Positions 8,748 through 15,368 of a stretch of 15,652 bases of DNA are shown piece after piece. Within the stretch, counting starts at the first letter, position 1. Every line of letters begins with the position of its first letter. The translations under genes and the position numbers were made by a program. This DNA comes from Cellvibrionales bacterium UBA2618 (GTDB lineage: Bacteria; Pseudomonadota; Gammaproteobacteria; Pseudomonadales; Porticoccaceae): the NCBI GenBank assembly GCA_002339165.1, contig DDJS01000139.1, forward strand, positions 7,164 through 22,815. The letters are read 5' to 3'. The notes under the pieces were generated by a model, which searched no databases, had not been told where the DNA came from, and worked only from the letters and a program-made list of their open reading frames with translations.

Positions 8748-8756
8748 ATTATAACA
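8748..8756 (-). promoter_or_regulatory. Extended -10 promoter element for the def operon
   Basis: On the minus strand this reads TGTTATAAT, a perfect extended -10 (TG, one base, TATAAT). The predicted transcript start is near 8741, giving a leader of about 65 bases before the def ATG at 8675. No good -35 hexamer lies 16-18 bases upstream (AT-rich ATTTTC only), which is common for extended -10 promoters. The same bases contain TATAAC on the plus strand, so it could also help fire dprA. No experimental support; it is a pattern match in the correct place. Confidence 0.6.
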
Positions 8757-8922
8757 GGCTTGCAATAATAGAAAATACACCTTTTGTCCGCGGCACAAAA
8801 TGTGCCTTGCTGGGGGAACGAATGTCGTATCGACGATCCTTACCCATTGACCCATCCTCGCTATTTTGGATTATCTCGCGAGCTGCGGGGTCGATCTGCG
8901 ACAGCGCGATGGGGCCGCTCTA

Positions 8923-10059
8923 ATGTCTTTGACAATAACGGCCCCCAGCGAGGTCGGTTATGCGCTGGCAGCAGCTCTAATAGAGGACTTTGCGCCGTCG
9001 AAACAACATCAATTGTTGGTATTTACCGACACATTTCAGCGCTTGTTCAACGCTCGTAGCAGCGATTTCGACGCGCCGATCAGCAATGAAATTGCGCGAG
9101 TGCAGCGACAATTACAGCGCATCGAATGGCGCCCGCGCAGCGACGCGATACTCTCTGAGTGCCAGCAGTTGGGCGTGCGATTACTGGTGGTGACTGAGGA
9201 TGACTACCCGCCGCTGTTGAAGCAGATTGCGGTTCCGCCGCCGATACTGTTTGTTCTCGGCGACTACACCAATCTCCACCTACCTCAGTTGGCAGTGGTC
9301 GGAAGCCGGCGCATGACCTCTGGCGGCGCTCGTAATGCACATCGCTGGAGCCGCCACCTCACCACCTGCGGTTTTACCATAACCAGCGGCCTCGCTCTCG
9401 GCATCGATGGTGTTGCGCACGAGGCGGCAATCGAGGTTGAAGGCGGCCGAACCGTCGCCGTTATGGCGACCGGTATCGATCGCATTTACCCGCTTCGCCA
9501 TCAATCACTGGCCGAGCGGATCGTTGCCAGTGGTGGTTGTTTGGTAACAGAATTTTTGCCGGGTAGTCGGGCCCACGCACGCCACTTTCCGATACGAAAC
9601 CGGCTCATTAGTGGGCTGAGTCTCGGTGTATTGGTGGTCGAGGCGGCGGTAAAGAGTGGATCGTTGATTACCGCGCGCTGCGGTATGGAGCAGAACCGTG
9701 AGGTTTTTGCCATTCCCGGGTCGATCCACAGTCCGCAGTCGAGAGGTTGTCACCATTTAATCAAACAGGGTGCGCATCTGGTTGATGATGTCACGGATAT
9801 AGTCGATCAGTTGCATAGCGCGTTGGCGACAGAAAAAGAGCGGCTGACACCCGTCAATGCATCCCAATCGCAAACTTGCGTGACGCTCTCTGATGAAGAG
9901 CGCGAGGTCTTTTTAGCAATGGGGTATGACCCCATTGGGCTAGACGATTTAGGCCGCCATTGTCGACTGGGTGTCGAGCAGCTGCTGGCAATTTTGGTTG
10001 CGCTGGAATTAAAGGGCATGATTGCTAGAAATGCTAGCGTTTACCAGCGTATTGAGTGA
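8923..10059 (+). CDS. dprA: DNA-processing protein DprA/Smf
   Basis: Single-strand DNA binding protein that loads RecA onto incoming DNA in natural transformation; 378 aa from the chosen start (E. coli Smf 374). It has an N-terminal helical SAM-like region, then the Rossmann-like DprA core: YPPLLKQIAVPPPILFVLG (95-113), VVGSRRMTSGG (125-135), TSGLALGIDGVAHEAA (154-169), FPIRNRLISGLSLGVLVVEA and GREVFAIPG-like NREVFAIPGS. The last ~60 residues are a winged-helix-like DML1 domain. An upstream TTG at 8866 keeps the frame open for 19 more residues, but it has no ribosome binding site and no family match; ATG 8923, with GGGG about 9 bases upstream, fits family length better. It is transcribed divergently from def. 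The LysM-domain gene commonly found between them in Pseudomonas is absent. Presence does not prove competence, since Smf occurs in many species not known to be transformable. Confidence 0.96.
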   Translation: MSLTITAPSEVGYALAAALIEDFAPSKQHQLLVFTDTFQRLFNARSSDFDAPISNEIARVQRQLQRIEWRPRSDAILSECQQLGVRLLVVTEDDYPPLLKQIAVPPPILFVLGDYTNLHLPQLAVVGSRRMTSGGARNAHRWSRHLTTCGFTITSGLALGIDGVAHEAAIEVEGGRTVAVMATGIDRIYPLRHQSLAERIVASGGCLVTEFLPGSRAHARHFPIRNRLISGLSLGVLVVEAAVKSGSLITARCGMEQNREVFAIPGSIHSPQSRGCHHLIKQGAHLVDDVTDIVDQLHSALATEKERLTPVNASQSQTCVTLSDEEREVFLAMGYDPIGLDDLGRHCRLGVEQLLAILVALELKGMIARNASVYQRIE

Positions 10060-10128
10060 TCTCAGTGGTTGCGTCGATTGAAAAGTTGGGCTAATCTTCG
10101 CGCCAATCTCAACGGGGGTAATAAGTTT

Positions 10129-10638
10129 ATGGATAAACCATTTGTGGCAATTTTGATGGGTTCTGATTCAGACCTACCGATGGTCGAGGCTGGCTTTTCG
10201 GTACTGGAGAAGTTCGCTATTCGCTACGAGGTCAAAGTGACATCCGCACACAGGACGCCCGAAGCTACGGCCGAATTTGTTCGCGACGCCGATGCCCGTG
10301 GTTGTGTGGTGTTTATCTGCGCCGCCGGAATGGCCGCGCATCTCGCCGGTGCGGTTGCAGCGATGACGCTAAAGCCGGTGATTGGCATTCCAATTGATGC
10401 TTCTTTGAATGGCTTGGATTCGCTTTTGTCGACGGTGCAAATGCCAGCTGGCATCCCGGTAGCGACGGTTGCGATTGGCAAGGCCGGTGCAAAAAACGCT
10501 GCCTACCTGGCCGCACAGATCATGGCTGTCGGCGATTCTGAGTTGTCAAAAAAAGTCGTCGATGAGCGTGCGGAGGCGTCTCGGGCAGTCATCGCCAAAG
10601 ACAGCGCGCTGCAGGAAAAACTGAGTAATCGCCCCTAA
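10129..10638 (+). CDS. purE: N5-carboxyaminoimidazole ribonucleotide mutase PurE (variant signature)
   Basis: Purine biosynthesis enzyme that rearranges N5-CAIR to CAIR (class I) or carboxylates AIR directly (class II); 169 aa, the same as E. coli. ATG 10129 is chosen over an upstream in-frame start because MDKPFVAILMGSDSD matches the family N terminus and GGGGG lies 10 bases before it. Conserved parts are GSDSD (phosphate loop), SAHRTP with the key His, AAHLAG keeping the His of class I enzymes, and GLDSLLSTVQMPAGIPVAT and AIGKAGAKNAAYLAAQI. Departures from E. coli are Leu in place of the Trp of GSxSDW, and CAAGMAAHLAG where class I usually has GAGGAAHLPG. No purK lies beside it; tsaC follows after 3 bases. 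dprA lies 69 bases upstream, and a weak promoter (TTGCGT, 17 bases, TAATCT) is possible in that gap. The family is certain; the exact subtype is not. Confidence 0.93.
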   Translation: MDKPFVAILMGSDSDLPMVEAGFSVLEKFAIRYEVKVTSAHRTPEATAEFVRDADARGCVVFICAAGMAAHLAGAVAAMTLKPVIGIPIDASLNGLDSLLSTVQMPAGIPVATVAIGKAGAKNAAYLAAQIMAVGDSELSKKVVDERAEASRAVIAKDSALQEKLSNRP

Positions 10639-10641
10639 TCT

Positions 10642-11211
10642 ATGGACTGGCGCTACCACCCCGAGATGGTTCGCGCGGCACAATTAGTCGCAGCTGATGG
10701 AGTGGTAGCCTGCCCCACAGAAGCGGTTTGGGGTCTTAGTTGTGATGCGCGCAGCGAAGTAGCGGTGCGACGATTGCTGGCGATGAAGAACCGTCCGCAG
10801 GCCAAAGGCCTGATTTTGATCGTCGACCACATCGACAGGTTGCAGCCCTATTTGACCGACGTAGGTTCGCCGCGCTGGGAACCCTTGCGGACTCGTTCGA
10901 TCGGGCATCCGGTTACATGGTTAATCCCCCACAATGGCACCGCCCCTAAATATATCACCGGCGAACACCGTCGTTTGGCAGTGCGCGTGACAGCGCACCC
11001 TCCGACAGTGGCCCTCTGCGAATTACTGGCAGTGCCGCTGGTATCGACATCGGCAAATCCCAGCGGCGCTCCAGTTGCCACCAGCGAGTCAGAAGTTATT
11101 GCCTATTTCGGCGATGGTGTCGACGCAATTGTTCCGGGTCCGTTGGGATCTGCTACCGGTCCCAGTGAGATTAGAGATCTAGTCACTGGCGACATCATCA
11201 GAGAGGGTTGA
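10642..11211 (+). CDS. tsaC: Threonylcarbamoyl-AMP synthase TsaC (YrdC/RimN)
   Basis: Makes threonylcarbamoyl-AMP from Thr, bicarbonate and ATP for the t6A37 modification of ANN-decoding tRNAs. 189 aa, the short YrdC-only form (E. coli 190), without the extra Sua5 domain. Motifs: PTEAVWGL (25-32), the basic K-N-R-P-x-x-K-G set K49/R51/K55, LAVRVTAHP and STSANPSG (135-142). The stretch usually read as WPGPVT is IGHPVT here, a modest departure. The ATG is 3 bases after the purE stop, so the two are probably co-transcribed, and its stop overlaps the hemF start. The dprA-tsaC-hemF-aroE neighbourhood is the usual gammaproteobacterial one. I see no frame damage. Confidence 0.95.
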   Translation: MDWRYHPEMVRAAQLVAADGVVACPTEAVWGLSCDARSEVAVRRLLAMKNRPQAKGLILIVDHIDRLQPYLTDVGSPRWEPLRTRSIGHPVTWLIPHNGTAPKYITGEHRRLAVRVTAHPPTVALCELLAVPLVSTSANPSGAPVATSESEVIAYFGDGVDAIVPGPLGSATGPSEIRDLVTGDIIREG

Positions 11212-12113
11212 CAGCTATCGATACAGCCGCGATAAAAACGTATTTGGAGGGGCTTCAAGAGAGCCTATGCGAGACTTTTAGTCGCTATGATGACACTGCC
11301 TGGCGGGAGGACCAATGGGTTCGCGATGAGGGTGGCGGGGGGCGTAGCCGAGTCATGGCCGATGGGCGGTTAATCGAAAAGGCCGGTATCAATATCTCAC
11401 ATATTCGAGGATCGTCGTTGCCCGCGTCGGCGACCCAGCATCGCCCGGAACTGGCCGGCTGCAGTTTTGAGGCGATGGGGCTCTCGCTGGTGATTCATCC
11501 GCAAAATCCATACGTGCCTACGGCCCATGCAAACGTGCGGTTTTTTATTGCCGAAAAAGCCGACGCGAAACCGATTTGGTGGTTTGGCGGGGGCTATGAT
11601 CTGACCCCCTACTATGGCAATGTCGAGGATTGCCGGCACTGGCATCAAACCGCTAAAGCGGCGTGTGAACCATTTTCAGATGAGCTTTACCCGCGCTTTA
11701 AGAGCGCCTGCGACAGCTATTTTTACTTGCCCCATCGGGCCGAGGCGCGCGGCATTGGCGGGTTGTTTTTCGACGATTTTAACGAACTGGGTTTTGGCGC
11801 CAGTTTTGCATTGATGCGCAGCGTCGGCGATAGTTTTATCGAAGCCTACCTGCCGATTTTTCAGCGTCGTAGCGATCGGTCATTCGGCCAGCGTGAGCGC
11901 AGTTTTCAACTTTACCGCCGCGGCCGCTACGTAGAATTTAATCTGGTGCAGGATCGCGGTACCCTCTTTGGGCTGCAGACTGGCGGACGTACCGAATCAA
12001 TTTTGATGTCGTTGCCACCGACCGCCAACTGGGTTTATAACTGGCAGCCAGATCCGGGTAGTGCCGAGGCAGAGCTTTACGACCACTACCTACCGCCGCG
12101 GGATTGGCTGTGA
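11208..12113 (+). CDS. hemF: Oxygen-dependent coproporphyrinogen III oxidase HemF, TTG start
   Basis: Oxidative decarboxylation of coproporphyrinogen III to protoporphyrinogen IX in haem synthesis, requiring O2; cytosolic dimer. 301 aa (E. coli 299). Conserved blocks run the full length: GGGGRSRV, SATQHRPELAG, SFEAMGLSLVIHPQNPYVPT, AHANVRFF, WWFGGGYDLTPYYG, GIGGLFFDDFNELGFG, FQLYRRGRYVEFNLV and DRGTLFGLQTGGRTESIL. The TTG at 11208 shares its TG with the tsaC TGA stop (TTGA), and alignment by eye with E. coli places this codon at Met1; no upstream ATG or GTG is close. A GAGAGGG abuts the TTG, too close for a normal ribosome binding site, so re-initiation after tsaC is likely. Aerobic haem synthesis fits the haem-copper oxidase genes at the end of the window. 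Confidence 0.97.
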   Translation: MTAIDTAAIKTYLEGLQESLCETFSRYDDTAWREDQWVRDEGGGGRSRVMADGRLIEKAGINISHIRGSSLPASATQHRPELAGCSFEAMGLSLVIHPQNPYVPTAHANVRFFIAEKADAKPIWWFGGGYDLTPYYGNVEDCRHWHQTAKAACEPFSDELYPRFKSACDSYFYLPHRAEARGIGGLFFDDFNELGFGASFALMRSVGDSFIEAYLPIFQRRSDRSFGQRERSFQLYRRGRYVEFNLVQDRGTLFGLQTGGRTESILMSLPPTANWVYNWQPDPGSAEAELYDHYLPPRDWL

Positions 12114-12209
12114 TGGCTGCGGCGCTTTGTTGTGTAATTATAGTCCAGCTACCGTGCGAGTATTGGGTGGTTGAGTTTCACATGATGAACCTCTCGAGGT
12201 AGTTGCGCT

Positions 12210-13040
12210 ATGCACGATCAATATGCCGTTTTCGGTAACCCCATAGAGCACAGTCGCTCGCCGATGATTCATCGCGAGTTCGCCCGTCAAACCGGCCAGC
12301 CAATCGATTACCGGCGTGAACGCGTCCCGCTCGGTGAGTTTGCCACTAGCGCTGATAGTTTTTTTGCCGATGGCGGGTTGGGGTTAAACGTCACCCTGCC
12401 GTTTAAAGAGGATGCCTATCACTATGCCGAGCGATTGACTGATCGCGCGGTGAGCGCAGGCGCGGTGAATACCCTCAGTCGCCAAGACGACGGCAGTATC
12501 CTCGGCGATAATTCTGATGGCATTGGTCTGGTTAGGGATATTCGCGATAATTTACGCTGGAAGATTCGCGGTCAACGAATTTTAATGATGGGCGCTGGCG
12601 GTGCGGTACGCGGAGTGCTCGAACCCCTGCTAGCAGAGCAGCCTCAGCACCTAGTGATCGTCAACCGCACGCTCGACAAAGCTCTAGCGCTGGCTAAATT
12701 ATTTGCCGAGCAGGGTTACTTGCTGGGGTGCGATTATTCGATGCTCGAGGGTCAGCAGTTTGATGTTGTTATCAATGGCACCAGCGCCAGTTTACAGGGC
12801 GATCAATTGGTATTGCCGGAAACGCTGCTGGGCAGTACCCAGGCCTGTTGCTACGACATGATGTACGCCGCCAAGCCAACCGATTTTATGTCTTGGTCAG
12901 CGGGCCACGGCGGCCGAGTTAGTGACGGTGCCGGAATGTTGGTGGAGCAGGCGGCCGAATCGTTTTTTGTTTGGCGGGGTGTCCGACCACGCACTGATCC
13001 GGTGTTGCAAGCGCTGCGTGACGCCTTAATCGCCAGTTGA
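12210..13040 (+). CDS. aroE: Shikimate dehydrogenase AroE
   Basis: NADPH-dependent reduction of 3-dehydroshikimate to shikimate in aromatic amino acid synthesis; 276 aa (E. coli 272). The substrate domain has FGNPIEHSRSP with the shikimate-binding serines S15 and S17, LNVTLPFKEDA with catalytic Lys66, and DNSDGIG with Asp103. The Rossmann domain shows GAGGAVRG (128-135) and VNRTLDKA, typical of NADP use, and GAGMLVEQAAESFFVW closes the active site. A good GAGGT ribosome binding site sits 9 bases before the ATG. The 96-base gap from hemF holds a TATAGT hexamer (12139-12144) without a convincing -35, so separate transcription is possible but unproven. Its 3' end overlaps the convergent carbonic anhydrase-like gene by 15 bases. 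Confidence 0.97.
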   Translation: MHDQYAVFGNPIEHSRSPMIHREFARQTGQPIDYRRERVPLGEFATSADSFFADGGLGLNVTLPFKEDAYHYAERLTDRAVSAGAVNTLSRQDDGSILGDNSDGIGLVRDIRDNLRWKIRGQRILMMGAGGAVRGVLEPLLAEQPQHLVIVNRTLDKALALAKLFAEQGYLLGCDYSMLEGQQFDVVINGTSASLQGDQLVLPETLLGSTQACCYDMMYAAKPTDFMSWSAGHGGRVSDGAGMLVEQAAESFFVWRGVRPRTDPVLQALRDALIAS

Positions 13041-13589
13041 CGCGGGCGCACTGCGCTCAGCTAAATACTGCTCTTTGAGCTTCACATAATTGCCCGGAGA
13101 GTAAGTAAAAAACTTGACCTCTGAGTTGCTCACCGGTCGCAGTACGCGGCACGGATTACCGACATAGACAAAGCCGCTATTTAGAACCTTTCCGGGTGGC
13201 ACCATGCAGCCGGCACCAATGATGATTTCGTCATGACAGATTGCGCCATCGTTGACGATAGCGCCATTGCCTACGAGGATACGATCGCCGAGGGTACAAC
13301 CATGCAGGATGGCTCGATGGCCGACTACGACGTCGCGGCCGATTGTCAGCGGCCAGCCATCAGGATTAAAGTCGCTGGCATGAGTGACGTGCAAAACTGC
13401 ATTGTCCTGAATGTTGGAGCGTGCTCCAATGCGGATACGATGGACGTCGCCGCGAATGACGGCGCCCGGCCATACTGAGCAATCATCGCCGAGATGCACA
13501 TTGCCAATCACTGTGGCGGCGCAGTCGATGAACACGCGTTGGCCTAAAGTGGGAGAAATACCGCGGTGGGAACGTATAGATTGATTCAT
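13026..13589 (-). CDS. yrdA: Gamma-class carbonic anhydrase-like hexapeptide-repeat protein (YrdA family)
   Basis: Left-handed beta-helix protein of the gamma carbonic anhydrase/YrdA/PaaY family; 187 aa (E. coli YrdA 184). Isoleucine/valine-rich hexapeptide repeats run from about residue 27 to 150 (for example VIGNVHLGDDCSVWPGAVIR, IGAGCMVPPG, VYVGNPCRVLRP). Metal-ligand type histidines are kept: H67/H70 in LHVTH, then H91 and H96 in GHRAILHG; R46 and D48 in IRGD are also family residues. A C-terminal helix (NYVKLKEQYLAERS) closes the trimer. Many YrdA-like members have little or no demonstrated anhydrase activity, so the family name is safer than the reaction. The ATG at 13589 has no strong ribosome binding site. 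It runs convergent with aroE and divergent from yheV, with 50 bases between the two starts. Confidence 0.93.
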   Translation of the reverse strand: MNQSIRSHRGISPTLGQRVFIDCAATVIGNVHLGDDCSVWPGAVIRGDVHRIRIGARSNIQDNAVLHVTHASDFNPDGWPLTIGRDVVVGHRAILHGCTLGDRILVGNGAIVNDGAICHDEIIIGAGCMVPPGKVLNSGFVYVGNPCRVLRPVSNSEVKFFTYSPGNYVKLKEQYLAERSAPASTGD

Positions 13590-13639
13590 AAGATAACTGT
13601 AACATCTGCAGCGAGGATAGCCAGTTTGGTGAGCGCAAA

Positions 13640-13870
13640 ATGACTTTTTCTACGGTAAAACGTTTTATCGCTGGGGTGACCTGCCCAAAGTGCGCGGCGA
13701 TGGACAAACTACGCGGTTATTCTGAGGACGGCGTTGACTTTCGCGAGTGCGTCGCCTGTGGTTTTAAAGACGAAATGCGCATAGCATCGGCGCCACGTGA
13801 AATTCAAACCAGAGTCAACAAGGCGCAAGTGGTGCAGCGCGTCGACCCGATCAAACTCATAGACAACTGA
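13640..13870 (+). CDS. yheV: YheV-family small zinc-ribbon protein, function unknown
   Basis: 76-residue protein with two Cys pairs, CPKC (15-18) and CVAC (37-40), that look like a zinc ribbon. The N-terminal pattern KRFIAGVTCPKC followed by ECVACGF matches the E. coli YheV / DUF2387 family, for which no function is established to my knowledge. In Pseudomonas-like genomes this family commonly lies near the oligopeptidase gene prlC and a gamma carbonic anhydrase; here the anhydrase-like gene is present and divergent, while prlC is not in the window. A GGTGAG ribosome binding site stands about 7 bases before the ATG. The C-terminal ~25 residues are basic and probably flexible. The coding assignment is strong because both the family pattern and the ribosome binding site agree. 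Confidence 0.88.
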   Translation: MTFSTVKRFIAGVTCPKCAAMDKLRGYSEDGVDFRECVACGFKDEMRIASAPREIQTRVNKAQVVQRVDPIKLIDN

Positions 13871-13947
13871 TCGTAACTGTCGGTGTTTTTTGCTGCAATG
13901 GATCATTGTTAGAGGCGAATGGGTCGACTGCAGTGCTAATTGTTCGA

Positions 13948-13974
13948 TTTTTAACACCGCTAGTCAGTTAAAAA
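13948..13974. repeat. 8-bp perfect inverted repeat upstream of ctaC
   Basis: TTTTTAAC at 13948-13955 and GTTAAAAA at 13967-13974 are exact reverse complements, separated by 11 bases. The arms are AT-rich, so an intrinsic terminator is unlikely; the 19-base centre-to-centre spacing (about two helical turns) would suit a dimeric repressor or activator. No known operator consensus is recognised. Confidence 0.6.
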
Positions 13975-14085
13975 CATATTTCAGTGTGTTACAAACAACT
14001 ATTCAGGTATTTCCTCCGTATACCTATGGCAATGCCAAGGTTGGTTTTGTTAAATTCTTGTTATGTGTAAGTGCATCAATCTGTC

Positions 14086-14114
14086 TAGAGAATCGGTTCT
14101 TTTTTTGGTACACT
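14086..14114 (+). promoter_or_regulatory. Possible sigma-70 promoter for ctaC
   Basis: TAGAGA (14086-14091, 4 of 6 to TTGACA) and TACACT (14109-14114, 4 of 6 to TATAAT) are separated by exactly 17 bases that include a T7 run. The predicted start near 14121-14124 gives a leader of about 80 bases to the ATG. The match is moderate and rests on position as much as on sequence. Confidence 0.4.
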
Positions 14115-14203
14115 GCCGCCGCTTTAGTCAGGTGGCGCTGTGCCTTGCCGAGCGGATACAATGCAACCGGCGCAATAGATTAATTACCACGGAGATAGAC
14201 ACG

Positions 14204-15355
14204 ATGTCGAAAAGAGCGCGAGCACTTTTCTGTAACCCACTAACGATGGCCACTTTGACGGCTGTAGCCGGTGGCGTAAGCGCCAGCACTGATGGCGGGA
14301 TGGGAAATTTAAACATGGTACGTGGCGTGACCGAGGTCAGCCAAGTAGCTTACGACGTGCACATGCTGATGATGTGGATCTGTACCGTGATCGGTGTTGT
14401 TGTGTTTGGGTTCATGTTTTATGTGATGTATGCGCATCGCAAATCGAGGGGTGTCGAAGCGGCCAATTTTCACGAGCATCTTGGCGTCGAGATAGCGTGG
14501 ACCGTGGTGCCTGCCCTTATCTTGATTTTTATGGCAATTCCGGCGACCTCGGCACTTCTGAAAGTCTACGATACAGATAATGCCGACATCGACATCAAGG
14601 TTACTGGTTACCAGTGGAAGTGGCAGTACGAGTACTTAGGCGAAGGCGTTAAGTATATGAGCGAGTTACGCACGTCGCTGGACGAAGTCTACGGCCGTGA
14701 GCCCAAGGGAGAACATTACCTGCGCGAGGTGACCGAACCGCTGGTAATCCCTGTGAACAAAAAAGTACGATTTTTGATTACTGGCAACGACGTGATCCAT
14801 TCTTGGTGGGTGCCCGATTTCGGCGTTAAGCGCGATGCGGTTCCCGGCTTATTTACCGCTGCTTGGGCACGAGTTGATACGCCCGGGATGTACGTTGGAG
14901 AATGTACCGAGCTTTGCGGTATAGGGCATGCGTTTATGCCGGTTGTGGTCGAGGTTAAAAGCGAAGACGATTACAACGTGTGGCTCGCCGATAAGAAAGA
15001 TCAGGCGGCTGTATACGCCTCGACGATTGGCAAGGAGTGGTCGCCGCAAGAATTGATGAAAAAAGGTCAGCAGGTTTACATGCGCTCCTGTGCCGGATGC
15101 CATCAGGCAGATGGTAACGGGATTGCCGGAGTGTTCCCTGCAGTCAACGGCAGCACAATTGTTAATGGCCCAATCGACGGGCATATTGGCATTCTCATCA
15201 ATGGCGTTGCAGGCTCAGCCATGCAGTCATTTGCTGATCAGTTATCGGAAGTAGATCTTGCTGCGGTCATCCACTACAAGCGCAACGCGTGGGATAATGC
15301 GGTAGGTGATGTGGTTCAACCGATCGATATTTTAAATTTCAAAAACGCACAATAG
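14204..15355 (+). CDS. ctaC: Cytochrome c oxidase subunit II with fused C-terminal cytochrome c domain
   Basis: Subunit II of a haem-copper oxidase, which accepts electrons at CuA and passes them to subunit I; 383 aa. ATG 14204 is chosen because GGAGA lies 8 bases upstream; the open frame extends 47 codons further up, through the leader, without support. An N-terminal signal-like region (about 1-28, ending GGVSAS) is followed by two transmembrane helices (about 50-76 and 96-118). The cupredoxin domain has the complete CuA ligand set: His199, Cys234, Glu236, Cys238, His242 and Met245. After a linker, CAGCH (296-300) binds haem c, with Met340 a likely distal ligand. This is the fused-haem (caa3-like) architecture seen in many gammaproteobacterial aa3 oxidases. 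ctaD begins 13 bases later, so this is the first gene of the oxidase operon. coxB is an alternative symbol. Confidence 0.96.
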   Translation: MSKRARALFCNPLTMATLTAVAGGVSASTDGGMGNLNMVRGVTEVSQVAYDVHMLMMWICTVIGVVVFGFMFYVMYAHRKSRGVEAANFHEHLGVEIAWTVVPALILIFMAIPATSALLKVYDTDNADIDIKVTGYQWKWQYEYLGEGVKYMSELRTSLDEVYGREPKGEHYLREVTEPLVIPVNKKVRFLITGNDVIHSWWVPDFGVKRDAVPGLFTAAWARVDTPGMYVGECTELCGIGHAFMPVVVEVKSEDDYNVWLADKKDQAAVYASTIGKEWSPQELMKKGQQVYMRSCAGCHQADGNGIAGVFPAVNGSTIVNGPIDGHIGILINGVAGSAMQSFADQLSEVDLAAVIHYKRNAWDNAVGDVVQPIDILNFKNAQ

Positions 15356-15368
15356 AGGAGTTCCAGAT

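Larger units (their letters stand above)
13871..14203 (+). promoter_or_regulatory. Leader region of the cytochrome oxidase operon, no gene seen
   Basis: 333 bases, more AT-rich than the flanks, without a convincing gene. In order it holds a T6 run shortly after the yheV stop (13886-13891) with only a 4-bp possible stem (GACA/TGTC) before it, so a weak terminator at best; an 8-bp perfect inverted repeat at 13948-13974; an 11-base palindrome at 14027-14037; a possible promoter at 14086-14114; and a GC-rich stem of 6 pairs (one G-U) at 14115-14136 with a 10-base loop. A GGAGA ribosome binding site at 14191-14195 serves ctaC. I see no tRNA fold or known riboswitch. Confidence 0.5.

Noticed and set aside
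8676..8855. N-terminal extension of peptide deformylase by 60 residues
   Set aside because: The extension has no family match, and the perfect extended -10 at 8748-8756 lies inside it; ATG 8675 matches the known N terminus.
8866..8922. TTG start adding 19 residues to DprA
   Set aside because: No ribosome binding site; with ATG 8923 the core motif spacing agrees better with E. coli Smf.
13862..13891. Intrinsic terminator after yheV
   Set aside because: There is a T6 run, but the only stem is 4 bp (GACA/TGTC) and is separated from the T-run by four bases, too weak to call.
14021..14045. Possible sigma-54 promoter around TGGCA
   Set aside because: A GC dinucleotide is not found at the required spacing after GG; the match is only to the first half.
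13890..14183. Open frame of 97 codons filling most of the leader before ctaC
   Set aside because: It starts on TTG without a ribosome binding site, the protein has no family pattern, and it runs through the likely promoter and inverted repeats.
14063..14203. Extended N terminus of the oxidase subunit II
   Set aside because: The 47 extra codons cross the promoter candidate, while ATG 14204 has a well-placed GGAGA and gives a normal signal-like start.
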